Source: Biscogniauxia marginata (lineage: Eukaryota; Ascomycota; Sordariomycetes; Xylariales; Xylariaceae). Taken from it: a stretch of 64,000 nt of DNA. The translations under genes were made by a program, and so were the position numbers. The notes beneath the pieces were generated by a model. That model was not told where the DNA came from and did no database searches. It worked only from the letters and a program-made list of their open reading frames with translations. The stretch is taken from positions 248,001 to 312,000 of the forward strand of contig MU404061.1 of NCBI GenBank assembly GCA_022695795.1, written 5' to 3'. This document shows, piece by piece, positions 24,904 to 38,093 of this stretch; position 1 is the first letter of the stretch; each line of letters opens with the position of its first letter.

Positions 24904-25913
24904 TCAGTCCCGAACGCAGACCTCATATATACCACACAAATCATCATTTTGCTGCATAGGTCATGAGGTGCGCCTTAAACTACCAGATGGATTTTATATT
25001 AATAGTAGACGGAGAACGACATTCGACCATAGGAGAAGATGGTTACTCGTGAGGTTTTTTTTTTGGGAGGTGGGTTTTTTTTATTCAAAATAATGGGAAG
25101 CCGGGGCGCTCAGAAAATCGAGTAGGTTTTGGTTCTGTTGTTTCCCCCCATGCATTTCCGGGAGATTTTCATGCGAGCAGTAGCAAGCAGCTAGCATATC
25201 GGACTATCAGCCTCTACGGGGAGCATCAAGGGAGTGTGTGGCATCTGGTCAACTTGGCATTATGGAATATTCATCTTTTAGTAGCATCGGCATCGTCATC
25301 AGCATTGGCGTTGGCGTCAGCTCGGCATTGGTATAGAGAGGTAATTCCATTATATACCGCTCCTGAAGAAAGGGAGCATCGTGGGAGGGAGGCCCCTTCC
25401 CCCTTTTTCGGGAGGGCATACCTAGGTGAGGATTGGGTAGCATAGGCGTTAGTTGGGCATATTTAATTAATTATATATTACCTATTTACCGTTTTAAGGT
25501 TTGAAGAAGGGAGCAAGAGTGGCTCGACAAACGCCGAGCCTACTAGGGCACCCGGCCTGGTCCCAGATATATACTTAATCCACATGCATTCCCGATTTCT
25601 TTGACAGTAAAATAAGGGTTATCGGGTTTACTGCACCGTTGATCAACTACATATTATTGTTTAGTAAGCGTCAAGGTCTAGCTGATATAAAGTTCAACAC
25701 CAGTAGGGAGAAAGGGGAGAATTAGAAAGTCAATACCAGGATTACTTTTTAATCTATAATTACTGCATGTGACTTCCCCCCCCCCCTACATAAACCTGGA
25801 TTTTAGCCGCGCATGCATCATATCACATCTCTTTTCTTCAACAACCGACACCAAAAAAAAACTAAAAAAAATAAAAAAAACCTTCATAGCCCACAAGGCC
25901 ATAGCCACCTTTT
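24904..25913. other. Convergent spacer between dim-2 and the alpha-glucuronidase gene
   Basis: No gene seen. A T-rich run (about 25058-25082) and an A-rich run of AAAAAAAAC/TAAAAAAA type (about 25851-25880) fit the polyadenylation regions of the two converging genes. Confidence 0.55.
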
Positions 25914-28451
25914 TCATTCCACCACCCCAGGCGGCAGCAGAGCCACGTAATCCAGCGGCGCCGTCTCCCTCCCGTCGGGCAGGGTCTCGATCCTGATGAC
26001 GTCGCCGCCACTGATCCGGACGCCGGGGAAGGTGACGCGGGTGGCCGAGTGGCCGTCGATGCCGCGCGTCAGCGTGTAGCCGAGGCGGTCCTCGAGGTCG
26101 CCGGCCCAGGCGCCGACGCGGGCGTCGTTGACGAAGACCTCGTACCGGGCCTTGCCCTCGTACAGGTCGTAGTAGGCGACGGCGAGGTCGTAGACGCCGG
26201 CGGGGAACCGCGCTCCGTCGACGGCGGCCGCCACCGCCGCCGCCGTCCGGTTGTCCGCCGTCTGCACGACACGCAGGCCCGAGGCCGCCTCGAAGGGCGT
26301 CACGGCCGTGACGCGGTACCCGCGGCGGTTCAGCTCCATGTGCTCGGCCTCGATGCGCCAGGGGTGCGGGACGGCGCCGACGCGGCCGCGCTCGTCCGCG
26401 ATCCCCGAGAGCGCGTGGTAGAAGGTGCAGATGGCGTCGCGCCAGACGATGGCGTGCCCGGCCTGGTACTCGAGCCGGAACAGCGTCTCCCCGAAGCGGG
26501 CGGCGTCGACGCGGCCGCGGAGCGCGGCCCAGCGCCGCGGGAACGAGGCCGCCGTCGCGGCGCCCGCGTAGTGCGCGTCGTAGAAGTGCTGGATCACCGT
26601 GTTGTTGCTGGAGCGGAGCCGGTGCGTGTACGGCACGTGGTGGAACCACAGAAGCAGGTCGTCGGGCGTCGTGGCGGGCGACTCGAAGGCGGCGGCCACC
26701 TCGGCCGGGTACTGGCCCGCGAAGCCGGTGCCGTTCCAGACCGTGCGGTCCATGCCGATGCCGTGCGCGTCGGCCCGCGTCCACTGGCCCCAGGGGTTGT
26801 TGTCCATGGACTGCGGGTTGGGCCCGTAGTGCGGGCCCGTGATGTCCGTCAGCGTCTGCACGCCCAGGTTGCCCGTGTAGTTCTCGTACGCGGGCCACGA
26901 CTCCATCGACATGCTCGCGACGGCGTCGACGACGGCCGGGTCCGAGCCGAAGGTCAGGCGCGTCCAGTCCCGCAGCATGGCCACGACGTCGTCGGCCGGG
27001 TCCCACGCCAGCCGCCCGTACGCGTACAGGTTGGACATGGCGAGGTGGCTGCCGAGCCACGTGCTGTTCTGGCCGACGTTCACGACGGCCGCGTACCCGC
27101 CGGGCTTCTTGCCGCCGAAGCGCTTGCCGCTGAGTATGTCGGCGCCGATGACGGACCTCTGCCCGTCCACGCGCAGGTCGAAGTCGAGGATCGTCTTCCA
27201 CAGCGGCGGCAGGTACACCAGGTGGCACTGCTGGCCGAGGTACTCCTGCGTGACCTGCAGCTCGATCGCCGAGGCCGTCCGCCGCAGGTGCGCAAACAGC
27301 GGGGACGCGGGCTCGCGGACCTGGAAGTCGATCGGGCCGTACTTGACCTGCACCACGACGTTGTCGTCGAACTTATCGTCTAGGTCCCGGAAGAAGTCGA
27401 CGGCCGCGTTGGCGCGGTCGTCCTTCCAGTTGTCCTCGTTGAGGTTCTCGCTGTCGTATACGAACGCGCGGAACATCACGATGCCCCCGTGGGGCTTGAC
27501 GGCCTTGGCGAACAGGTTGGCGCCGTCGGAAAGCGTGCGGTTGTACGTCAGCGGGCCCGGCTGGCCCTCGGAGTTGGCCTTCACCAGGTAGCCCGCCATG
27601 TCCGGCACGTGCTCGTACAGCTTGTTCGTGATATCGGTCCACCACGTAATCACGGACTCGTCGAAGGGATCAAACGTATGCAGGCCCCCGAACGTCTGGG
27701 GCGATGCGAAATTAAGCGAGATGCCGACTCGGACGCCCCAGGGCCGCATAGCATCGGCGATTTTGGCCAGTCCTGCCATGTTCTCGTCGCTGAGCAGGGC
27801 CGGGTTCGCGTTGACGTTGTTGATGACGATGCCATTGACGCGGATCGATGCCAGGAGACGAGCGTATTCTGACACGCGAGTCGTGTTGGCGATAGTCGCG
27901 CCGTCTTTGAAAAAGATCGAGAGCCCGGCGTATCCACGCTCAATGGTCCCATCCATGTTATCCCACTGATTGATCCATCGAATCGGGGCGCTCGGGCTCG
28001 TAGCATAGGCTACCTCGGTGAAATTCCCTTGGGCGAGCATCGACAGGTATTCGAAAGCACCGTAGAGGGTACCGCGTTCGTTCTGGCCGAGGATCTCAAC
28101 GGTTTCGCCTTTGGTGTTAAGCCAGAAACCATCCTCTTCAAGCTCCGGGATGTCGAGCTCACCCCCAGCAGCAGTGAACGCGTCAATTGTGCCCACAAGA
28201 ATAGATGCGCCTTCGCTAGTTTCATGAGCGATATCAAGCGTCTGTCCCAGAATTCCCTTAATCCCCTTTTGTAATTCCTGACCAGCGACGTAGACTGGGC
28301 TGGTCTCCGTGCTGTTCAGCGTGACGATCGTGGGTGGGACGGAGGCTTGTTCGGAAACATCGGGTAGCAGCCGAGCATATCGCAACCAGGCGTTCAACCC
28401 GTCCTCTGCGGCGGCGAGGCCGAGAGTAGCCAGGAACCAAACACCACGCAT
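25914..28451 (-). CDS. aguA: Secreted alpha-glucuronidase, family GH67
   Basis: A single exon of 845 residues. I start at MRGVWFLATLGLAAAEDG because it gives a signal peptide cleaved about residue 15 and places the conserved GLNAWLRYARL at the mature N-terminus; the frame opens 30 codons upstream without purpose. GH67 removes 4-O-methyl-glucuronic acid from the non-reducing end of xylo-oligosaccharides in xylan breakdown. The catalytic residues are visible: general acid Glu295 in KANSEGQPGP, and the paired bases Asp375 in YGPIDFQVREP and Glu403 in QVTQEYLGQ. Also present are QWDNMDGTIERGYAG and the C-terminal dimer domain. Length is normal for fungal GH67. The first quarter has ordinary codon use while the rest is extremely GC-rich at third positions. 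A GGCTAAA motif upstream fits xylanase-regulator control. Confidence 0.95.
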   Translation of the reverse strand: MRGVWFLATLGLAAAEDGLNAWLRYARLLPDVSEQASVPPTIVTLNSTETSPVYVAGQELQKGIKGILGQTLDIAHETSEGASILVGTIDAFTAAGGELDIPELEEDGFWLNTKGETVEILGQNERGTLYGAFEYLSMLAQGNFTEVAYATSPSAPIRWINQWDNMDGTIERGYAGLSIFFKDGATIANTTRVSEYARLLASIRVNGIVINNVNANPALLSDENMAGLAKIADAMRPWGVRVGISLNFASPQTFGGLHTFDPFDESVITWWTDITNKLYEHVPDMAGYLVKANSEGQPGPLTYNRTLSDGANLFAKAVKPHGGIVMFRAFVYDSENLNEDNWKDDRANAAVDFFRDLDDKFDDNVVVQVKYGPIDFQVREPASPLFAHLRRTASAIELQVTQEYLGQQCHLVYLPPLWKTILDFDLRVDGQRSVIGADILSGKRFGGKKPGGYAAVVNVGQNSTWLGSHLAMSNLYAYGRLAWDPADDVVAMLRDWTRLTFGSDPAVVDAVASMSMESWPAYENYTGNLGVQTLTDITGPHYGPNPQSMDNNPWGQWTRADAHGIGMDRTVWNGTGFAGQYPAEVAAAFESPATTPDDLLLWFHHVPYTHRLRSSNNTVIQHFYDAHYAGAATAASFPRRWAALRGRVDAARFGETLFRLEYQAGHAIVWRDAICTFYHALSGIADERGRVGAVPHPWRIEAEHMELNRRGYRVTAVTPFEAASGLRVVQTADNRTAAAVAAAVDGARFPAGVYDLAVAYYDLYEGKARYEVFVNDARVGAWAGDLEDRLGYTLTRGIDGHSATRVTFPGVRISGGDVIRIETLPDGRETAPLDYVALLPPGVVE

Positions 28452-30844
28452 GATGCTGCTATGCTGAGTCGTATAAAGAGCTCTGGCCCTGGAACACCAG
28501 GGGAGCGCGGATCTTGTGTTTATACATGAATATTGCCCCAACCAACGCGAACCTAGTTGGAGAAATCACATGGCATATTTCCAAGAGCCCGGTAGATGGG
28601 GATGAATTCGACATTAGGCTAAAGATGGGAAGACGGCCTAGGTTAGGCAGATCTGCCCTGTAGATTATAACGGGAATGGCATCCGTGCTATACTCGGTAT
28701 TTTGCATCGCGAGTGGAAACGTGTTACTCCGTCTTCCCCGCAGATGCCTCTCCACAGGCTCTCAGAAACTGGGATAAAAGTTGGGGTAATTCTGCAAGGA
28801 TGTTAGACTATTGAATTGGCATTAGTTTCCCCTGAGTGATCTCTCATGATTGACATATGATGTTGGAGAATCCTAACAGGAAGTTGGCGACCAGGCCGAT
28901 GACAGCTACACCACTTCGAGATTTGACGAGGTGAAGCTCTCTTGACTAAACCTAGGTATGGAGCAAAGAGCCTGGCTATACGATCTGGGAGTTGAAAATA
29001 CCTCATATCACTCCGGATAAGAGAGGCATCCCCCCCTTCTTTAGTACGACTACGTACACATATACCGAGTTAAGTGAACAACCGGCTAATTCAACTAGCT
29101 TTAGAGAGCAGGAACTCGAGAAGAGAGAGTGAGGATCCCCATTTCTACTAAACAGGTTTGGCAAAGCTTACAGCTAGTGCATTAGTTGACCGCCTTCTGC
29201 AGTACCATAAGTTGATTAAGCTTACTTGGAGAATGATATTAAACTGAGACTCTTGCCAGGTTCTTGATTTACTAAAAAAAAAAAAAAAAAAGTTAGTTTT
29301 CGTGCCGGGTATGTGGTCTCAGAAAACCCGCAATTTAGTCGAAATACTTGAGACTCCCGGTGAGCCCCATATATTCCAACTCGAGAGAGAATCTACCCCA
29401 GCTTAAGAGCTTCTCCACTTGGAATTTTGCAACCAACCCCTGGATTAGCATAGAAGCCTGATAGATAGATGGTCCCTAGGACTGTCCGCATGCTCAGATT
29501 CCCAGATTCCCAGATTCCCAGACCTGAATATTTGGAAACTCTCTAGCGAGCATTACCTAATTCACCAGGGATCCAGCTGAGCTACGCCAATCGAAAAGGT
29601 GTCGCGTATGACGATCGATATAGAAGAGAACAAGTGGGGTGAGGATGGGGAAAGATACGCTGATTGGACCATCAATCCCCGAGGTCAATCGACATTAAGA
29701 GAAACCTGGTCAGCCTAATTCCAACCTCACCCAACCTCACAGCAAACAACAACACGTTCATTCTTCCCTTCCCATGTTTATATGCTTCCGAGGACAGCAT
29801 AGTTTGTGTCTCGCAGCTCTTCTCATCGAGTATCATCCTATTCGATGTTGTGGATTGAGCTTGGACCCTTGAGTCGCACTTGGACTTGGATAGGGGTACA
29901 GCAACAATCTTACCTCTGAAGGTAACTCGACCAACCCAACAGCCAGCCGTGAGGATTGCATCGCCAAGTTCATGTGGCCTTGTAAGCAATTGGTCGTTTT
30001 AAGCAGGTATATCGCTTCCTGAGAACTAGGAGAATCGAACTTAACTTTCCCGGGCCACCCGAGCGACAAGCCCGTTCTCGATACCCTCCTATACGTCCAG
30101 CGCTCCTGACTCCAAATTCGATACGAATTTCACGATTCGCCACACAGCAGCCAAGTTTATCAAAGAAATAGCTTTTTTTTTTGGCTCAAACAACAATACA
30201 GAGATTCAATACCAACAGGAGAAAATTTAACATATAAGGGGGGATATTGCAACATGACCACGCTCCAGCTATATCATCAAAATAACAGCGTGCATCCCAA
30301 CCCTCCCAACCAAGATATAAAATGGACCATTCGCTTTTGTTTCGAGGCACTTGCCTGTCGGGCCTGTTCAATTCATTTGATTGAACCGATCCGTATGAAT
30401 CATTAACCAAGGAGGTATCCCGAGCACCAATTGCCAGTAAAGAACAACGACAGCAACACCGACGCAGACCAAAAAAAAGTTATATCAAGAAAGAAACATG
30501 AAGATGACCCGAAGGGTACCCAGTACCCTATCAAGGTGGTCTATATCAGCCCCTGGCCGGCCTGGGAGGCGAAGGCGGAAGCTGATATCAAGGGGGAACG
30601 ATCGCATCAAAAGCGCGCTAAGCCTAACTGAGACTAGTACCAAGTCAGCTTCCAGAAGGGTAGAAGTTGTGTGATGCAATGCTGCCTTCGGCTGTATCAG
30701 CGCTACACCAGCGAGATGGTAGCAAAGCATATCTGATGTGTCGCCAATACCAAGCTTGCAGCAGTGGAAGGAGATTCTGGGGGTGGGAGCTAACCTCAGC
30801 CACTAGGACGTTCCACAACGCCATAAAATTCACCGTCGGCGCAT
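28452..30844. other. Intergenic region, gene-poor
   Basis: No supported gene. It contains an 18-base A run (29274-29291) and a threefold AGATTCCC tandem at about 29497-29520. Small open frames have no motif, no signal peptide and no splice partners. Confidence 0.5.
28617..28623 (+). promoter_or_regulatory. GGCTAAA, XlnR/Xyr1-type binding motif
   Basis: A perfect GGCTAAA lies about 166 bp upstream of the GH67 start codon. XlnR of Aspergillus and Xyr1 of Trichoderma bind GGCTAAA/GGCWWW and control xylan genes including aguA. A 7-mer can occur by chance; the position and the target gene raise the likelihood. Confidence 0.4.
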
Positions 30845-31355
30845 CTACTGGCTCCCGCCGAAGTGTGTGCCGATACCTCTGAACGGTTCTTCAGTTGCGG
30901 CCGAGGATGGACCCCCACCTTGTACGGTAGCATTGCCAGCCGCACATTGCCCGGGGAGCGCACGGTCAACCGAACCTAGAAGCGCCGAGTGGTCCCGCAA
31001 AGGCACCGCAACTGCGCCCGGTCGTGACGAAGATGCCCTGGCCGCTATCGTTGCATTGACGGGCTCTGCCGCATCTCGCGCGTATGTACTCGACCGGGCA
31101 CGAGACAAATTAGGGTCCTCCGCCGGTCGAGGATGGTAGGAGGACCTAGTGACTGGCGCATTAGACCGAGGCCTCATGAGACATATTCAGTGGCCTTAGG
31201 TGTAGGATAGTCAGGCGGGCTCTTGCCATCGCCTCTATGACCCAAACGTCGGGCGACATTCTCAATCCAAGGGAATAACGGGCCGGGCAGACAAAGTTGC
31301 GAGACACGTACCTAGGAGACCCTTGGGCAGCTTGGTCCGATCGATAGGAAGTCAT
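30845..31355 (-). CDS. Possible small Ser/Arg-rich hypothetical protein
   Basis: Exons 31355-31312 and 31172-30845 join across a 139-nt intron (donor GTACGT, acceptor ATGAG, phase 2) to give 123 residues. The fused reading runs QGSPRPRSNAPVTRSSYHPR and is rich in Ser, Arg, Ala and Pro, so disordered. The end is uncertain: another minus-strand frame at about 30890-30800 (REPVDAPTVNFMALWNVL) and one at about 30575-30541 ending QAGQGLI and a stop also look coding. The real gene may therefore have one or two more exons reaching 30541. I recognise no family. Confidence 0.3.
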
Positions 31356-34300
31356 CTTGGCTACGGAAGCAACGTATCTAGCGGGGGTTGAAAATGAAAA
31401 AGTAGGGTGGAAGACGACAGGTAGGACGGTTCGACTACCGAATAGTAAAGAGAAAGCAAACCTTGCGGTGCAGTGCAGTGCAGTGGAGGTAAGAGTTGTA
31501 GGGTGACGATGACCGACTGGGATGGAGGGGGGCAGCGCGAAGAGGGTGCAAAGCAGTGCGGAGCGATGGATGAGCGGACAAGAGAAGCGATGGTGGGGAA
31601 AGAAGGAGACGAAGAAGCAGGAGAGTTGTGTATAAACTGGGCGAGGAAGGCGGATTTAAATATATAAAGGGAAAGGTAGGAGAATAACGAATGGGAGAAT
31701 ATGTAGGCGTCTAGTCGGCAGTCTGTGGTAATATGCTAGGTTGGGTTGGGAGAGTAGAAGTGCGTTGTCTGGCTTCCATGGTGCAGCTTGGAATTAGCAC
31801 ACAGGTCGGGTGCCATCATGGGGGGTACGTCCACTGCCGTTTTAGTTGTACTACCATAAGCAATACCTCAGGTACACCTACGACTACTACCTACATGTAG
31901 GTCGGTAATGTATATGGGTAGGTAGGTACTTAAGGTATGTATAGCGCAGGGCGGCGAAGCTGATAATTATGTCAGAACAGGATGCCTCCGAGTTGTTGGG
32001 GACTATTGTCCTTTCCATAGATTGTTCTCATTACTAACCATGTGGTATACTACCTTACATGCGTCTACCTCAGGTAATCAATCACTACCTCGCGCCCGGG
32101 GAGGGAAGCACTTGTTCACACGCCGAGGCGGTGCTCCGCGCTCTCGCTCTTCATAACTCCGCGCCGATACCCCTGTGCGAAAGCAAGCGTTGCAGTGAGA
32201 TCGACAGCATTTTTATAAAAATAAAAGTAAAGACCAGAATAAAACTGACTTGCCTTCTTTGTCTTTTAATGTTGTCCTGGCGCCGGGTTCCGAGCCCGAG
32301 CCATGCGACATCGATGCGAAGGCCGTTTGGCAAAGTGTATGCGCGTGTGTGCGCATGTGTGCGTAAACTTTGGGTACTGAGGGCGAGAGAGAGAGAGCGA
32401 CGATCAACTTTTCTCCACATATTTGTTGGTATCCACGGAAAAGACTCCGTCAACCCATCATACTATTCTGTCTAATTGTCGGTTTACACTCTGGAGGCCC
32501 CTTTTTTGCCTTGCAGAAGAAGGGCGCAAATGGCATGTAAAAGAATTGAACTGCTGGAGCTCGGGAAGAGAGGGGAAACGACAGTAAACTATGTAGGTCC
32601 ACCCTAACCTGCAACGTCCCTGCCCACACCTGTAGGGTCCACCTCGACGCATCTCGGTACACAGATACAGGGAGGGTACCCACCTGTATTTGATGTACAA
32701 TACAGCCTGACAGTAACTAATGATACAATGGCCGGCGGGGCAGCTAAAAAGGACACAGGACGATAGCGGACGGTCCTTCTACGAGAAAATCATTGTCGGG
32801 ACTGCACCTATTTCTCAGACAAGTCACAAGCCTCGCCTCGGCCGACTTGATAGGCCCGTTCTAGCCAATTAATCTCGCCGCTACTGTCGCCGTTGTGCCA
32901 GCATTTGAAAGTACCGCGTCCTCTGCAGATTCGCCGCCTCGAAACATGAAACCCCCAATTCAGGAGAAAGAAACCCGAAATTTCAATTTTATTAATCAGG
33001 TAAACTAACGAGAACTAAACAGACCAGAGCTAAGAAGGGAAACGTAAAATAAATAAAAGAAACGCTAGAAGCAACCTAGAAACAATGCTCTTAACCTTCT
33101 GGGTAATTATTACTTCTATTTGATCTCATCGTCGGATCCTACCGTTACCGAGAGAAGTTATGTCACTTGTGTTATTTTCTCCTCTGTCCATATGCTCACC
33201 TTTGTCTACCTGGCATTACATATTCGACGATGGCCCGTAGGATTCCGGCAACTACTTACATACTAGCCTGCCGACTGTCAGGCTGGGCTCCCTCCTACAG
33301 TAGATCGTCTGTCTACCAGGGCCATCCCTGCTGCCAAGCTAGAGGATTTGTACAATACCTCGAGAGCCCGGGGAGGTGTGCGTATGGTCTGAAGTCGGAA
33401 AGGGTTAATAAAATTTATCCTCTAACTAACCTCGTCAAGACGATACAGGTAGACCCGTACATGCCGTCGGGGAGAACTAAATATGCCTACGAAAGAACTC
33501 ACCTGTTCACCAAGTTCATCATTGCCAAGGGGCCGATCTACGTAGGTAGGATCAATGACAGGCAAACCGGATTTGGCCAGTGTCTGGAAAGGCCAATTAA
33601 CAGCCGCCCCAAATCGAGCGCAACCACACTTTAGTGTAATATTCGGCCCACTCCCTTCGTTGCGAGCCGCGCCAGAGTGCGCCTCTGTGTGGATCAGACT
33701 AGATTTGGGTTCAGTGTTCCTGAACCAACCTTGTTCCATCGACGAACCTGATCTGATCTCAAGCCTCGACCCGATGAGGTCCTCGACGTAATCCGAGGAC
33801 TTTGCAGTCTGCGGTCGTCGCCTGATTCTCCGGTCGTGCCTCAGCTCGTAGCCATAGGTTTATTGACATGCAAAAGCATGGAGCCCGGTAAGGAACCAAT
33901 CGCCCGGCAATTACTACCGATATGTGGGTAGGGGGACCTGGCCGCCGACCTTTCACTATTACACCTAACTACAGTACCTAGGTACCTACCTCCTACCATT
34001 ACTTCCCATACTTGCATGGGGTCCAATCGATAAGCAGGGTTAAGCCTCCCGGATCGGCTTGGCAAGAAGCACGAGTTATCCCTTGTGACGCCATTGCAGC
34101 TAGTACCTAGGTATACGTGGGACTTGACTGGAATGGCGTCGCGAACATATCAGAGAAGGGCGGAGGAACAAGACTAAAAGCGAGTGCCCGGGTGGTCTAA
34201 TATGCACGCACATAGAAACGGGGAATAGTCACCACTAATATGACATTTTATCTCGGCTAGACTAGCAATACTAAAGAAATTATGTAAGCCATACCTACTT

Positions 34301-37300
34301 CAATCTTCTTTTTATGGCGCACCGTTTTCTCCCCAGCAACATTCTCCTAACCCCAACGGCGATCTTCAGCCACGCATGTGTTGTCGAATAGACGGGAAAA
34401 ACTTATCCAATTACGTGAACTTGGGTCTTGCAAGGTAGCGATATATACCTACTACTTTGTACATCGTTGTTGCGTACGAAGCACTAACCTAGCCCAGGTA
34501 GAATGCCATCATCCGCCGCCACGGACGACGATGCGCGGTTTACCTGTGACAACAAAAGTGAAGCAAGGGTCGGTATTGTATATATCGATGATCCTAGTCC
34601 GGATGATAGGTAGGCTGCTGGCACACGCTTGACACAGCAAGCTTACGTTAGGGCTTTCTTCGAGTCTAGGTACCGTAACACCGCCCATAACTACATGCAC
34701 ATGTACTACCTCTTGCCTTATAGGGTACTGCCGCGGCAACCAGATATGATATGCGATAACTAATACACACAGCAACTGGCTCTGTACCCGTAGGCATTAC
34801 TCGATTCTGCCCCAACGTCAGCGGCCATCGATTATCAGTCTCGCGACGGTCCCAATACAGTTGCCTAATTCTTTCGAGGGAATATATGTTTCATTAATCT
34901 ACACCGTGATCTCCGGCTGCCCGGTACCTTCACTTCCGCCGGACCCCAAGAAACTCTTCAACCTACCTATTTGAAAACTGATACTTCTTGACACATCTAT
35001 TTTTATTTTTCCACTTTGGTTTAGCAACTGTTTTTGGGACCAAAGCCGCGATCTGCATCTGCACCCACCTGGCCGAGCTGAGATGAATCTCCGACGATAT
35101 ACGCAGTTTGGACATGGCTTCTCGACCGTCTCAGTGCAAGGTGTGTATCCGGGTCGGAAATTATATCCGTGCCGCGGGCAATATGTCAACCATTCCCCCT
35201 AGGGCCTTGAATGGCCCAATCACCTTCAACGCCAGCGCACACATGCCGTGACTAGCAGCCTTGCGAAATCCGTGCGCAATCGTCATCGTCACCCCAGCTA
35301 TCCTATCAGGCCACACCGCAATCTCCGCCGCCGCAAATCGACATGCGCAATTATCAAATACTGAGCCATCCGGCGACGTTTTGTGGACGTTCGGATTCAG
35401 GCTGTCGCAAGCGGTCGACCACTAGCGATACATTCCGGATTCCCCGTAGCCCAACCCAGATCTACGCAAAGATGGACCACCCTTGGCAAGATCTAGAACC
35501 GCGGCGATGCATGTTGCACGTCGTCGGCGGGCGGAATGACTTCGTTATCTGCGCGCATGCGTTTTACTAGTCTGCAGCAGATCAGATCTACGTCAGAAAC
35601 ATCAGAGACGTCCAAAACGTCTTAACGGTGACTATCTTAGCTTGTCGGATGTTCGGTGCGAGGACACGCTAACTAACATACCATAAACATTTGGTCCCGC
35701 CGTATAAGCTACCCAAAGCGTCGCCGGGCCCCGCCAAACAAGCAATAGATTGCGGTAGAAGGTAGTAAGCGCATGCAGGGAACCGAAGTGCCACAAATAA
35801 GGCGACGAAACCCTTATCTAAACAGCACCTATGTGCAGTAAACTGGGCCTTGTGGATGCCACGCGGAAACAGCTACACAACCTAGTGTGTACTCGATCAA
35901 TCTACAATAGGACAGTCGTTTAAAATAGCACCCGAGAGAGCCTATCATGCAAACTGCAAGGACATGTGGAAGGCATCTCATCTCCGCCGGCCTGATGCAG
36001 TTTTGCCAAACTAAGATATTATCGTAGTTCGCACTCATTGATTTCTTCGCCCCCTGGCGCAAGTCAAAAAGAGTGCCTACTAGCATGTCGAATGCATTGA
36101 GCAAGGAGCAAGGCCATGAGTTTCAGCAACTATACACGAAGGATTTTTTTCCATGTCTTCTCGGGATAAAATGCTTTGTATCGGGGAATATGGGGGGACA
36201 CTAGTCCCGTGCGTACCCCTAACAACCGACCGCCTCTGGTAGCCAATTATACTGGAGTTTGCAAGGCTGCCGGGGGTTATGAATTATTAAACCGGCGAGG
36301 ATCAATGTTAATCGGGCTGCGCGTCTATTTGGTAATCGGTTTCACGTCACGTACCTAGGTATTAGCAATTGGTAATACCTATAGGAGATTACCTAGCAAC
36401 CATTCTGAGAATGCTCGGCGTTTGTCCGTCGGTCTTATAAATCCGCCGCGTGCTTTGCTGAAGTACCTAGTGTACAATTGAACGTACCTCTCAACCCCGC
36501 TGGTTCGGTACTACTTAAAACTACATGTAGCTATCTTGATTGGCTTCTTAGGAAGTCACGACTCCACTGGGGTGGGGACGGAAGTAAGGCTATCGGGGGA
36601 GGGGGTGGATAGGGGAGAGGGACCTCAGTGGGACAAGGGATTTTAGACTAGGCACCTAGTGCCCTAGTGCCCGCGTGCGGCAGGAAATCTGGTGGGGCAA
36701 CCTTGATAGGTGGGCCTAACGACAGGGGTGGGCAGGGTCAGAGTCAAGACTTCTGGTTTAGGTATGTACTGATGTATGACGACGGCCGGTTCTGATGCCG
36801 ATTGTGAGGTATTACATACGCGGCAGAATCTCTACCAAAGATACGTAAGCACAGCGTAAGAAAGTTCCTTGCATAACGGTTTTATATATATTTTTTCTTC
36901 TTCTTCGCGATTCGTTGAACTAGGCGCTTATGACACCCCCTTCTCTCTCAGTCTCTCTCTGTTTGATAATCGATATCTGCAGTCGACGCAATGAAGACGT
37001 CAGACACTTTCCCCTTATGGCGATTGGGGTTCTTTTATTATAGTTTTTTTCTATTTTCAACTTCCAGCTCTAGCTTTGCGCTACATAACAGTAGGCTGCC
37101 TATTTATTCTAGAGGGCTTTTCTACCTAGCTTGCACACCATCCACCACCCCTTTTCGGTTGACGATTATACAGCGACGACCGATGAAGACGTGTCTACCT
37201 AGCCGCCGCCTCGCGTCTATTCCCTGGCTGGGTAGAGGAAGGAATGGAAGGGGGGGGGCTGCCCAGTCGGTCCGTTCTCCCTGAGTGGCGGTTTTTTTTT

Positions 37301-38044
37301 TTTTTTTCCTAAACGCGAGCGGCGGTGCGATATAGCCGACATGCTTACGCACTGAATGTGGTAGGTCGTGCTGAGAGGCTCAGCTTAAGCGCGCTTCGCG
37401 GGGAAAGAGAATAAATCGGCAGCGCGAGCTGGGACCGGGTCAAGTCGGGTTCGGGTCTCGCTCAGACGAAGTACTAGTTGAACTAAAGTGAGAGGAAATG
37501 GAAGTGACTTACAAAACAAAGATATGTACCCTTGCTGGTGTAGATCACAACCATATAGAGCGCAAATCATCTTTTGGCGTCAACGACCTCGAAGTACGGT
37601 GAATAATACTTCAAATAATAAAAAGGGCCATTACATATTGTAAGTATACGCTCCACCTGGGGTCCGTGACGCTCTCGGATCCAGCCCCTGGAGGTTCAAC
37701 AGCTCGTGTTAGTATGTTGAGTCAAACCAAGAACCGGTAGGAGATGGCGAGGGATCGAATTGGCCCTCCATGAGCCCATTGTGTTCAGTACGCCTGTACG
37801 GCACGGGACCGCGGAGAAAGAAAATCACATAATAGTATGGATGTAGGTAGGTAGGTTAGGTTGAGGATATGACGCCCATTCTTGTCAGTTGCATACCTAC
37901 CTATCATATTCCACATATGCACACCTCGTAAGCGGGAGAGGGATGGTGGTGACCTTACTTACTGCAGGCACCGATTTCTTCAGCGCATTAAGGTCGCATT
38001 TTGTTCCCAAGGCGCATTCGTTACCAACAGAGTCGTATGCAAGG

Positions 38045-38054
38045 GTGTGTGTGA

Positions 38055-38092
<38 letters not shown>

Positions 38093-38093
38093 A
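38045..38093. repeat. (GT)n(GA)n compound microsatellite
   Basis: A GT dinucleotide run passes directly into a GA run. It yields frame-long but meaningless open frames such as CVCVCV and REREREK. Confidence 0.9.

Noticed and set aside
25786..27383. Long Arg/Pro-rich frames antisense and out of frame within the GH67 gene
   Set aside because: Same GC-rich artefact; no motifs, while the GH67 frame has all catalytic residues.
33167..33634. 155-residue open frame starting MCYFLLCPYAHLC
   Set aside because: Mixed composition, no domain, no splice signals, embedded in repeat-rich spacer.
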